From contig JBBRKS010000180.1 of the NCBI GenBank assembly GCA_038231775.1, positions 1 to 7,866 of the forward strand: a stretch of DNA of 7,866 nt, written 5' to 3'. Of this stretch, positions 1 through 5,965 are shown in pieces. A program made the position numbers and the translations under genes. Positions within the stretch are counted from its first letter, which is position 1. The number at the start of each line of letters is the position of its first letter. This stretch comes from Stagnihabitans sp038231775. Lineage in GTDB: Bacteria > Pseudomonadota > Alphaproteobacteria > Rhodobacterales > Rhodobacteraceae. The notes below the pieces were generated by a model that did no database searches, was not told where the DNA came from, and saw nothing but the letters and a program-made list of their open reading frames with translations.

Positions 1-7
1 CGGCGGA

Positions 8-1204
8 TCATGTCACCTTGGCCCGCGCTTTGAATTCGGGCCGGTCCCAAAGGCTTTCGGCCATGATGCGCGACAGGATGGCGACTGCACCGTCCACCTC
101 TGCCGCACCGATATACAAGGGGGTGACGCCGAAGCGCAGGATATCGGGCGCACGAAAATCGCCGATCACACCGTGCGAGATCAGCGCCTGCATGATGGCA
201 TAGCCCTCGGGATGGGCAAAGCTGACCTGCGATCCGCGCATCTTGTGATCGCGTGGGGTGACAAGCCGCAAGGTCGGGCAAGACGCCTCGACCCCGGCAA
301 TAAACCGGTCGGTCAGGGTCAACGACGCAGCGCGCAAATCATCAAGGTCAACCATGTCCCAGATGTCCAACGCCGCCTCAAGTGCCGCAAGTTGCAGAAC
401 CGGCGGAGTGCCGACCCGCATCCGTTCAATTCCCGCCGCAGGGCGGTAATCGGGGTCAAAGGCAAAGGGCGCGTCATGGCCAAGCCAGCCTGACAAGGCC
501 GGTTGTACATGGCCCGCATGGCGCGGGGCCACATAGATGAAAGCCGGGCCGCCGGGGCCGGAGTTGAGGTATTTATAGCTGCACCCCACCGCAAAATCGG
601 CACCCCCAGCGGCGACACCTATCGGGAAAGCCCCGGCAGAATGTGCCAGATCCCAGATGATCAGCGCACCGACCTGAAGCGCCTTGGCCGACAGGGCCGC
701 CATGTCATGCCGCCGCCCGGTGCGGTAATCCACCTCGGTGATCATCACTGCGGCAACGGTGTCGTCAATCGCCTCAAGCACGGCTTCGGGGGCGACGGTT
801 TTCAGCGCATAGCCTTGACCCAAGGTGGCGCACAGGCCCTGCGCCATGTACAAATCGGACGGAAAGTTGCCGGTGTCCGACAGGATCACCCGGCGTTTCG
901 GTGCCATCTGCACGCAAGAGGCCAGCGCCTGATAGACCTTGATCGACAAGGTATCGCCCATCACGACATGGCCTTCTTCAGCGCCGATCAGCCGCGCCAC
1001 CCGGTCACCAACACGCGACGGCATGTCCATCCAGCCCGCCTTGTTCCAGCCGCGGATCAGCATCTGACCCCATTCCGCCGTGATCGTCTGCGCCACCCTT
1101 GCGGCGGCCGTCACAGGCAACGGCCCAAGCGAGTTGCCGTCAAGGTAGATCACCCCCTCTGGCATGTGAAACTGGCGCTTGGTCGCGGTGAAATCGGTGG
1201 TCAT
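8..1204 (-). CDS. kynU: Kynureninase (EC 3.7.1.3)
   Basis: PLP-dependent cytosolic enzyme that hydrolyses L-kynurenine to anthranilate and L-alanine (and 3-hydroxykynurenine to 3-hydroxyanthranilate) in tryptophan breakdown. The protein is 398 residues, normal for bacterial kynureninases. Visible family motifs are LDGNSLGPLP (21-30), WDLAHSAG (184-191, with Asp186 expected at the PLP ring nitrogen), SYKYLNSGPGG (209-219, Lys211 as the Schiff-base lysine and Tyr210 beside it) and RFGVTPLY (357-364, Arg expected near the substrate carboxylate). I chose the ATG at 1204 because GGGAG lies 7 nt upstream and the family N-terminus begins near here; an in-frame GTG at 1225 would add seven residues but has no comparable ribosome site. 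The TGA stop shares ATGA with a possible ATG at position 11, so another gene of the same pathway (kynA is a common neighbour) may follow outside the window. The gene is intact and its divergent neighbour is pntA. The identification is firm; the residue roles are by analogy with the Pseudomonas and human enzymes. Confidence 0.96.
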   Translation of the reverse strand: MTTDFTATKRQFHMPEGVIYLDGNSLGPLPVTAAARVAQTITAEWGQMLIRGWNKAGWMDMPSRVGDRVARLIGAEEGHVVMGDTLSIKVYQALASCVQMAPKRRVILSDTGNFPSDLYMAQGLCATLGQGYALKTVAPEAVLEAIDDTVAAVMITEVDYRTGRRHDMAALSAKALQVGALIIWDLAHSAGAFPIGVAAGGADFAVGCSYKYLNSGPGGPAFIYVAPRHAGHVQPALSGWLGHDAPFAFDPDYRPAAGIERMRVGTPPVLQLAALEAALDIWDMVDLDDLRAASLTLTDRFIAGVEASCPTLRLVTPRDHKMRGSQVSFAHPEGYAIMQALISHGVIGDFRAPDILRFGVTPLYIGAAEVDGAVAILSRIMAESLWDRPEFKARAKVT

Positions 1205-1230
1205 CGTGGTCTCCCATCTGGGCACAGGTT

Positions 1231-1247
1231 AGACCATTTTGCGGTCT
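1231..1247. promoter_or_regulatory. Inverted repeat upstream of kynU, candidate operator
   Basis: AGACC and GGTCT arms, 5 bp each, separated by 7 bp, lying 27 to 43 bp upstream of the kynU start codon. The position suits a repressor site or a leader hairpin on the kynU transcript. Arms this short can arise by chance, and I cannot name a regulator family. Confidence 0.25.
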
Positions 1248-1262
1248 GGCGGAACCTTGTGT

Positions 1263-1280
1263 TATTTTAGGCTTAAAATA
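1263..1280. promoter_or_regulatory. AT-rich 18-bp perfect palindromic site in kynU-pntA region
   Basis: TATTTTA and TAAAATA form a perfect 7-bp inverted repeat around a 4-bp centre (GGCT). It is strikingly AT-rich for this genome and sits 59 bp upstream of kynU, where a kynU promoter would be expected; a weak -35/-10 pair (TTACAC, 17 bp, TAACAC) overlaps it on the minus strand. Kynurenine genes in other proteobacteria are controlled by the Lrp/AsnC-type regulator KynR, whose family tends to use AT-rich dyads, so an operator is plausible. That link is inference; the regulator gene is not in the window. Confidence 0.4.
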
Positions 1281-1287
1281 GGTGTAA

Positions 1288-1313
1288 GGTCGGTGCAAGT
1301 CCGCTTACCGGCC
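1288..1313. other. Stable hairpin in the kynU-pntA intergenic region
   Basis: GGTCGGT (1288-1294) pairs with ACCGGCC (1307-1313) with a single G-T wobble. After a 2-nt bulge, AAG (1297-1299) pairs with CTT (1304-1306) around the tetraloop TCCG, a UNCG-type loop. The total is ten pairs, more than expected of random spacer. No T-run follows on either strand, so it is not a classical terminator. It could be part of a 5' leader or a protein site. A fragment (GGTGCAAGTCC) resembles one conserved piece of cobalamin riboswitches, but the rest of that fold is missing. Confidence 0.4.
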
Positions 1314-1380
1314 TGATTGTATGCCAAAGTCGACCGTTCCTGGCCGAATTGCGAAATTTCCGCTGCAATGCAGGATAGGG

Positions 1381-1408
1381 TTGCATCCGGGTTTTCCCAT
1401 GATATGCG
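1381..1408 (+). promoter_or_regulatory. Candidate sigma-70 promoter for pntAB
   Basis: TTGCAT (1381-1386), a 16-bp spacer and TATGCG (1403-1408) make a modest sigma-70-like pair 52 bp upstream of the pntA start. Two copies of CGGGTTTT (1388-1395 and 1407-1414), 19 bp apart, flank the -10 element. A second weak pair, TTGCGA (1349-1354) with AGGATA (1372-1377), lies upstream. Neither match is strong, so this is only the best candidate by eye. Confidence 0.25.
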
Positions 1409-1459
1409 GGTTTTGGGGAACAGTCCTTTGGTCCGGGCTGATCGAACAGGGGGACGGCT

Positions 1460-3034
1460 TTGAAAATAGGGGCATTGGCAGAGGTTTTTCCGGGCGAAAA
1501 TCGCGTGGCGATGACGCCGGATTCAGCTTTGGCGGAAATGAAACTGGGGCACACTTGCGTCATTCAGGCCGGGGCAGGGGCGAAAGCCGGGTTCTCGGAC
1601 GCGATGTATGCCAAGGCCGGGGTCACGGTGCTGCCCGACGCGGCGGCGGTCGTGGCCGAGGCGGATGTGCTGGTCAAGGTGCGCGGCCCCGAAAAGGCCG
1701 AGGCAGAGGTGTTGCGCCAAGGCCAGACGCTGATCAGCTTTTTCTGGCCCGCGCAGAACCCTGACCTGCTGGAGATCGTCAAGGCGCGCGGTGCCACCGC
1801 CGTCGCCATGGACATGGTGCCCCGCATCAGCCGGGCGCAAAAGATGGACGCGCTGTCGTCGATGGCCAATATCGCGGGGTATCGGTCGGTGATTGAGGCG
1901 GGTGCCAACTTTGGCCGCTTTTTCACCGGTCAGGTGACGGCGGCTGGCAAAGTGCCGCCCGCCAAGGTGCTGATCGTCGGTGCCGGTGTCGCAGGTCTGG
2001 CCGCAACCGGCACTGCGGTATCGCTGGGGGCCATCGTCTACGCCTTTGACGTGCGCCCCGAAGTGGCCGAACAAATTGAATCGATGGGGGCCAGTTTTGT
2101 CTACCTCGACTTTGCCGAAAAGCAGACCGACGGGGCGACGACGGGTGGCTATGCCGCCCCCTCAAGCCCGGAATTCCGCGAGGCGCAGCTAAAGAAATTC
2201 CGCGAACTTGCGCCTGATATGGACATTGTCATCACCACCGCCCTGATCCCCGGCCGCCCCGCGCCGAAGCTGTGGACGGCGGATATGGTGGCCATGATGA
2301 AGCCGGGTTCGGTCATCGTTGACCTTGCCGCCGAACGCGGTGGCAACTGCGATCTGACTGTGATGGATGAAAAGATCGTCAGCGACAACGGTGTGACGGT
2401 GGTGGGCTATACCGATTACCCCAGCCGGATGGCCGCCCAGGCCTCGACGCTTTATTCCACCAATATCAGGCACATGCTGACCGATCTTACACCAAAGAAA
2501 GACGGTGTGATCAACCACAACATGGAAGATGACGTGATCCGGGGGGCAACTGTCGCCAAGGACGGTGCGATCACCTGGCCGCCACCACCGCCGAAAATCG
2601 CCGCCATCGCGGCGCAAAAGCCCAAGGAAAAGGTCAAGGAACTGACGCTTGACGAAAAGCGCGCCGCCGAGACCGCAGCCTTTGCCGCCCAGACCCGCAG
2701 TCAGGTGACCTTGCTGGTGATCGGTGGTCTGGTGATGGCGCTGATCGGGGCCTATGCGCCGTCAGCCTTCATGGGGCACTTCATCGTCTTCGTGCTGGCG
2801 GTCTTCATCGGGTTTCAGGTCATCTGGGGCGTCAGCCACGCGCTGCACACCCCCCTGATGGCAATCACCAACGCGGTGTCCGGCATCATCGTGCTGGGCG
2901 CTTTGCTGCAGATCGGTGAGGGCGGCTGGCTGATCCCGGTCCTGTCAGCGGTTGCAGTGATGATCGCGACCATCAACATCGTCGGCGGCTTTATGGTCAC
3001 CCGGCGCATGTTGCAAATGTTCCAGAAGTCGTAA
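1460..3034 (+). CDS. pntA: NAD(P) transhydrogenase subunit alpha (EC 7.1.1.1)
   Basis: Alpha subunit of the inner-membrane proton-translocating transhydrogenase, which drives hydride transfer from NADH to NADP+ with the proton motive force. It has 524 residues. The NAD(H)-binding domain I covers about 1-380, with RISRAQKMDALSSMANIAGYR (122-142) containing the RQD-loop residues Arg122, Gln127 and Asp130. The Rossmann GAGVAG (174-179) is followed by Asp197, as expected for NAD specificity, and Tyr231 sits in the mobile loop. A Pro- and Lys-rich linker (374-410) leads to four membrane helices at about 416-433, 438-457, 465-485 and 490-512. Domain I is fused to these helices as in E. coli, not split as in Rhodospirillum rubrum. 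The start is TTG: the family N-terminus MKIG begins exactly here and AGGGGGA (1448-1454) lies 5 nt upstream. pntB follows after 12 nt. All expected residues are present. Confidence 0.97.
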   Translation: MKIGALAEVFPGENRVAMTPDSALAEMKLGHTCVIQAGAGAKAGFSDAMYAKAGVTVLPDAAAVVAEADVLVKVRGPEKAEAEVLRQGQTLISFFWPAQNPDLLEIVKARGATAVAMDMVPRISRAQKMDALSSMANIAGYRSVIEAGANFGRFFTGQVTAAGKVPPAKVLIVGAGVAGLAATGTAVSLGAIVYAFDVRPEVAEQIESMGASFVYLDFAEKQTDGATTGGYAAPSSPEFREAQLKKFRELAPDMDIVITTALIPGRPAPKLWTADMVAMMKPGSVIVDLAAERGGNCDLTVMDEKIVSDNGVTVVGYTDYPSRMAAQASTLYSTNIRHMLTDLTPKKDGVINHNMEDDVIRGATVAKDGAITWPPPPPKIAAIAAQKPKEKVKELTLDEKRAAETAAFAAQTRSQVTLLVIGGLVMALIGAYAPSAFMGHFIVFVLAVFIGFQVIWGVSHALHTPLMAITNAVSGIIVLGALLQIGEGGWLIPVLSAVAVMIATINIVGGFMVTRRMLQMFQKS

Positions 3035-3039
3035 GGAGG
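3034..3039 (+). promoter_or_regulatory. Strong ribosome binding site of pntB
   Basis: A consensus AGGAGG begins on the last base of the pntA stop codon (TAA) and ends 7 nt before the pntB ATG. The overlap with the stop suggests that translation of the two subunits is coupled, fitting their fixed stoichiometry in the complex. Confidence 0.8.
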
Positions 3040-3046
3040 GCGCCAG

Positions 3047-4414
3047 ATGTCATTCGGTATTCAAACGGCGGCCTATATCGCGGCTTCGGTTCTGTTCATC
3101 CTCGCGCTTGGCGGGTTGTCGGGGCAGGAAAGTGCCAAGCGGGCGGTGTGGTACGGCATCGTCGGCATGGTCGTCGCGGTGTTTGCCACGATTGCGGGCA
3201 CGACCGGGCTTTCGGTCCTGCTGGTCTTGGCGCTGATCATCGGTGCCGGGATCGGTGTCGTTCTGGCCCAACGGGTTGAAATGACGGGGATGCCGCAGCT
3301 TGTGGCGGCCCTACACTCCTTCGTTGGCATGGCGGCGGTGCTGATCGGGCTGAACTCTGACCTTGGACCCCATGCGCTGACCGGGGCAGAGCAGATCATC
3401 CATCAGGCAGAGATTTTCCTTGGCGTGTTCATTGGCGCTGTGACCTTCACCGGGTCGGTCATCGCGTATGGCAAGCTGGCTGGACGGATTGGGGGCAAGG
3501 CGTTGATCCTGCCGGGGCGGCATCTGTTCAACGCTGGCATGGCGATTGCCTGCATTCTGCTGATGGCCTTGTATATGAGCCATGCCGGGTCGTGGACGCT
3601 GTACCTGATGCTGCTGATCGCGTTTGTGATCGGGGCGCATCTGGTGATGGCGATTGGCGGCGCGGATATGCCGGTGGTGGTGTCGATGCTGAACAGCTAT
3701 TCCGGTTGGGCCGCGGCGGCGACCGGGTTCCTGTTGGGCAACGACCTGTTGATCGTGACCGGCGCGCTGGTCGGTTCGTCCGGTGCGATCCTGTCCTATA
3801 TCATGTGCAAGGCGATGAACCGCCAGTTCCTGAGCGTGATCCTTGGCGGCTTCGGCACGGTCACGGGCCCTGCGATGGAGATCACTGGCGAACAGGTCGC
3901 CATCGACACCGAAGGTGTGGCCGCCGCGTTGAACGACGCGGATTCGGTCATCATCATCCCGGGCTACGGCATGGCGGTGGCGCAGGCGCAGCAATCGGTC
4001 AGCGAACTGACCCGCAAACTGCGGGCGCGTGGCAAGAAGGTGCGCTTTGCGATCCACCCGGTCGCGGGCCGTCTGCCCGGCCACATGAACGTTCTGTTGG
4101 CCGAGGCGAAGGTGCCCTACGACATCGTCTTGGAAATGGACGAGATCAACGACGACTTCCCCTCAACCGATGTGGCCATCGTGATCGGGTCAAACGACAT
4201 CGTGAACCCGGCAGCACAAGACGACCCGAACTCCCCCATCGCGGGGATGCCGGTGCTGGAGTGCTGGAAGGCCAAGCTGGTGATCGTGTCCAAGCGCGGG
4301 CAGGGGACTGGTTATTCGGGGATCGAGAACCCGTTGTTCTTCAAGGAAAACACCCGGATGTTTTACGGAGACGCCAAAAAGTCGCTGGATGCGCTGCTGC
4401 CAATGATCAACTGA
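3047..4414 (+). CDS. pntB: NAD(P) transhydrogenase subunit beta (EC 7.1.1.1)
   Basis: Beta subunit of the same complex, 455 residues, close to the usual 460. The N-terminal two thirds is the membrane domain II with about nine hydrophobic helices between residues 6 and 258. Residues corresponding to the E. coli proton-channel set are visible: His90 in ALHSFVG (matching His91), Asp207 in GGADMP (matching Asp213) and Asn216 in MLNSYSGW (matching Asn222). The C-terminal domain III (about 275-455) binds NADP(H): the fingerprint GYGMAVAQAQ is at 306-315, followed by RARGKKVRFAIHPVAGRLPGH (326-346) and VIGSNDIVNPAA (379-390). With the four helices of PntA this gives the thirteen-helix arrangement known for E. 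coli. The ATG start has a consensus ribosome site. A terminator-like hairpin starts 24 bp after the stop, so the operon is probably just pntA-pntB. Confidence 0.97.
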   Translation: MSFGIQTAAYIAASVLFILALGGLSGQESAKRAVWYGIVGMVVAVFATIAGTTGLSVLLVLALIIGAGIGVVLAQRVEMTGMPQLVAALHSFVGMAAVLIGLNSDLGPHALTGAEQIIHQAEIFLGVFIGAVTFTGSVIAYGKLAGRIGGKALILPGRHLFNAGMAIACILLMALYMSHAGSWTLYLMLLIAFVIGAHLVMAIGGADMPVVVSMLNSYSGWAAAATGFLLGNDLLIVTGALVGSSGAILSYIMCKAMNRQFLSVILGGFGTVTGPAMEITGEQVAIDTEGVAAALNDADSVIIIPGYGMAVAQAQQSVSELTRKLRARGKKVRFAIHPVAGRLPGHMNVLLAEAKVPYDIVLEMDEINDDFPSTDVAIVIGSNDIVNPAAQDDPNSPIAGMPVLECWKAKLVIVSKRGQGTGYSGIENPLFFKENTRMFYGDAKKSLDALLPMIN

Positions 4415-4437
4415 GGCAGCCCGCCTGAATGAAAACC

Positions 4438-4466
4438 AACGCCCCGGGGGAAACCTGCGGGGCGTT
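4438..4466. terminator. Bidirectional rho-independent terminator
   Basis: AACGCCCCG (4438-4446) pairs perfectly with CGGGGCGTT (4458-4466) over an 11-nt loop. On the plus strand the stem is followed by GTCGTTTTG, ending pntAB; on the minus strand by GGTTTTC, suitable for ending the operon arriving from 4600. The T-runs are short (four). A second, smaller hairpin (GACTG/CAGTC, 4487-4503) lies on the side of the minus-strand operon. Apart from these, I see nothing in the spacer 4467-4599. Confidence 0.8.
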
Positions 4467-4599
4467 GTCGTTTTGGGTTGAACAAGGACTGTCGGGGGCA
4501 GTCAGTGTGTGTGCGAGGCTGCGCTTCGCCAAACAATGGCGGCTCAGATGAGGGCGGAAGATGGGACATTTGCCCAGCTTCGACCGCGGCCAACCAAAC

Positions 4600-4977
4600 T
4601 CAGCCGCCTGCCTTGGCGCGCATCGTCTCCAGCACCACGCCCTGACCTTGCTGCATCAGGACCGACACAGCCGCCCGCAGCGCATCGAGTGCGGCGGTGG
4701 CTTTTGCCTCATCATAAGGCTTGGCCGTCAACGCCAGAACCGCATCCCGCCGCGTATTTTGCACGGCAGCAAGGGCGGGGTGCAACTGTTCCTTATGGGC
4801 TGACAAGCCCGCCACCAGATCGCGCCGCATGGTGCGGGGCAGGGTGACCGCAGCCCCGTCGCCCAGCATCGCCGCCCGCAAGGCGTAAAGCCGCACCCCC
4901 GCCCCAATGGCCAAAGCGTTGCCCAACAAGGACAGGGCCAGCACCACCACAAGTGCGGTCAATTTCCACCCGCTCAT
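4600..4977 (-). CDS. Membrane-anchored periplasmic Metal_resist (CnrX-like) sensor protein
   Basis: A 125-residue protein with an uncleaved-looking N-terminal membrane helix (about 6-30) followed by a helical, charged domain facing the periplasm. The pattern RTMRRDLVAGL (48-58), HPALAAVQNTRRDAVLAL (66-83), KPYDEAKATAALDALR (86-101) and a last helix to 122 is typical of the heavy-metal sensor/Spy-like family (Metal_resist). CnrX of the Cupriavidus cobalt-nickel system is the classic sigma-linked member. The only histidines are 61 and 66 and there is no cysteine. Methionines occur, but I do not see a clear equivalent of the CnrX His/Met/Glu site, so the ligand may not be a metal. The start at 4977 forms ATGA with the stop of the preceding gene and has GGGAG 8 nt upstream. 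It is the last gene of the operon. Inferred role: modulates the membrane protein encoded just upstream in response to an envelope signal. The family call is good; the signal is unknown. Confidence 0.8.
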   Translation of the reverse strand: MSGWKLTALVVVLALSLLGNALAIGAGVRLYALRAAMLGDGAAVTLPRTMRRDLVAGLSAHKEQLHPALAAVQNTRRDAVLALTAKPYDEAKATAALDALRAAVSVLMQQGQGVVLETMRAKAGG

Positions 4978-5348
4978 TGCACGATCTCCCAGCCTGGCAC
5001 CTGACCCAGCGCAAGGTCCAGCACCAGATCGCCCGCCAACCCTCCGGCGAGTTGATAGCCCAGCACCGCCAGCAGCAGCCAAAGCGCGGCATATCCGGTC
5101 AGGGCCAGACGCGGCGGCACAATCAGCGGCAAGAGGCTGGCCAGCAGACCCGGTTCGGGACGCGCCAGCTTGGTCAGCACCGCCCGTGTCAGGTCAACCT
5201 CATCCCCCGCAACCAGCAAGGCCCGAACCAACAAACCGTCATCACCCGCAGCCAAAGCCGCCCGAAACGGCGCAGGCCATTCTGCCGGGTCCGGGCCAAA
5301 CCTTGCCTCCAGTGCCGCACGCGTTTCCATCGGTTTTTCCCCCGTCAT
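4974..5348 (-). CDS. Single-pass membrane protein, putative anti-sigma factor
   Basis: A 124-residue protein lying between an ECF sigma gene and a periplasmic sensor gene, overlapping each by 4 bp (ATGA), so the three are translationally coupled. About 80 N-terminal residues look soluble and helical, starting with ALEARFGPDPAEWP (12-25) and two short repeats of charged helices. One hydrophobic segment (about 82-105) follows, then roughly 20 residues with a Trp/Ile/Val end. If the N-terminus is cytoplasmic, this is the topology of a membrane anti-sigma factor with a short periplasmic tail. I see neither the zinc motif HxxxCxxC nor a recognisable RseA- or CnrY-like motif, so the function rests on position and topology. 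An alternative ATG at 5330 (residue 7), preceded by GGGGGA, is possible; I prefer 5348 because of the overlap. It might instead only be a structural partner of the sensor. Confidence 0.7.
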   Translation of the reverse strand: MTGEKPMETRAALEARFGPDPAEWPAPFRAALAAGDDGLLVRALLVAGDEVDLTRAVLTKLARPEPGLLASLLPLIVPPRLALTGYAALWLLLAVLGYQLAGGLAGDLVLDLALGQVPGWEIVQ

Positions 5349-5914
5349 CCCAGATCAAGGCCGGTTGCGGCCCGCAAATTGGCCCTTGCGCGGACCAGCA
5401 GTTGTTCGACAGCGCCGACCCCGGCACCCATCACGCCGGCAATCGCCGCAGTCTCCATCCCGGCCACCGATTTCAGCAGCAAAGCCTGACGCTGACGGTC
5501 CGGCAAGGCCTGAACGGCGACCCGCACCCGCGCCAAGTCTTGCCGCCCGGCCAGAACGCGGTCAATGCCGGGGGCGTCGTCCTCGACGTCCGGCAGTTCT
5601 GGCACGCCAAGCCCGAAAAACCGGCGCACCCGGGTCTTCCGGTTGCGGTCGATGCAATGGCGCAGCGCGATGCCGTAAGTCCACGTCGCGACCGAGGCTT
5701 TGGCGGGATCGTAGCGCGCCGCATTGACCCACAGCTTGAAAAACACCTCTTGTGCCGCATCCTCGCCGTCGCCGGGCTGATACAGCGCGCGGGTGCAATA
5801 GCTGCGCACGCCCCGGCCATACAGACCGATGATCTGCGCCAGTGCCTGCCGGTCACCCTGCACCATGCGCTGCATCAGCGCTTGGGCCAGGGCTGCGGCG
5901 TCGGGCTGGGTCAC
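5345..5914 (-). CDS. ECF-family RNA polymerase sigma factor
   Basis: Alternative sigma factor of 189 residues, the usual ECF size. Sigma-2 spans about 10-97: GDGEDAAQEVFFKLW (49-62 region) is the core-binding signature and ATWTYGIALRHCIDRNRK (76-93) the -10 recognition part. A variable linker (98-125) separates it from sigma-4 (about 127-183), with ALPDRQRQALLLKSVAGM (136-153) and the helix-turn-helix AIAGVMGAGVGAVEQLLVRAR (157-177). The start is GTG at 5914, with AGGAG (5922-5926) 7 nt upstream. It is followed without gap by the membrane protein and the Metal_resist protein, the usual arrangement of a sigma factor held at the membrane until an envelope signal arrives, analogous to CnrYXH. 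Its targets probably include its own operon. I cannot place it in an ECF subgroup by eye. Confidence 0.93.
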   Translation of the reverse strand: MTQPDAAALAQALMQRMVQGDRQALAQIIGLYGRGVRSYCTRALYQPGDGEDAAQEVFFKLWVNAARYDPAKASVATWTYGIALRHCIDRNRKTRVRRFFGLGVPELPDVEDDAPGIDRVLAGRQDLARVRVAVQALPDRQRQALLLKSVAGMETAAIAGVMGAGVGAVEQLLVRARANLRAATGLDLG

Positions 5915-5923
5915 GCAAGCTCT

Positions 5924-5964
5924 CCTTTGTGTGATGCTACGCGCGTCCCGGCCCGGTTCAAAGG
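5924..5964 (-). promoter_or_regulatory. Inverted repeat covering the sigma gene ribosome site
   Basis: In the minus-strand transcript CCUUUG (5964-5959) can pair with CAAAGG (5929-5924), the latter containing most of the sigma gene's ribosome site AAAGGAG. Such a stem could form only in transcripts coming from the upstream small gene, not in ones starting at the candidate promoter in the gap. A 6-bp stem over a 29-nt, GC-rich loop is weak evidence. Confidence 0.2.
5936..5960 (-). promoter_or_regulatory. Candidate ECF-type promoter of the sigma operon
   Basis: Read on the minus strand, TGAACC (5960-5955) and CGTAGC (5941-5936) resemble ECF -35 (GAAC core) and -10 (CGT core) elements, lying just upstream of the sigma start in the 51-bp gap after the small secreted gene. 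The 13-bp spacing is shorter than the usual 15 to 17, so this is tentative. If real, it would point to autoregulation. Confidence 0.25.
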
Positions 5965-5965
5965 G

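Noticed and set aside
1205..1225. GTG start of kynU at 1225
   Set aside because: The GGGAG ribosome site lies between it and the ATG at 1204, and the seven extra residues are not expected in the family.
503..1270. 255-codon open frame on the plus strand opposite kynU
   Set aside because: It is antisense to a fully supported kynureninase, and its composition (many His, Arg and Gly) is that of a shadow frame in GC-rich DNA.
1281..1320. Cobalamin-riboswitch look-alike (GGTGCAAGTCC segment)
   Set aside because: The other conserved blocks of that riboswitch are absent and neither neighbour is a cobalamin gene. The segment is explained by the hairpin.
3311..4084. 257-codon minus-strand frame opposite pntB, and a plus-strand frame at 3592-4428
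   Set aside because: Both lie entirely or almost entirely over pntB, which has every expected motif. Their composition is His/Arg/Gln-rich, as in reading shadows.
4978..5082. Longer start for the Metal_resist protein
   Set aside because: The extra Gly/Arg/Ala-rich residues would precede the membrane anchor and overlap the anti-sigma candidate. The ATG at 4977 has a ribosome site and the ATGA overlap.
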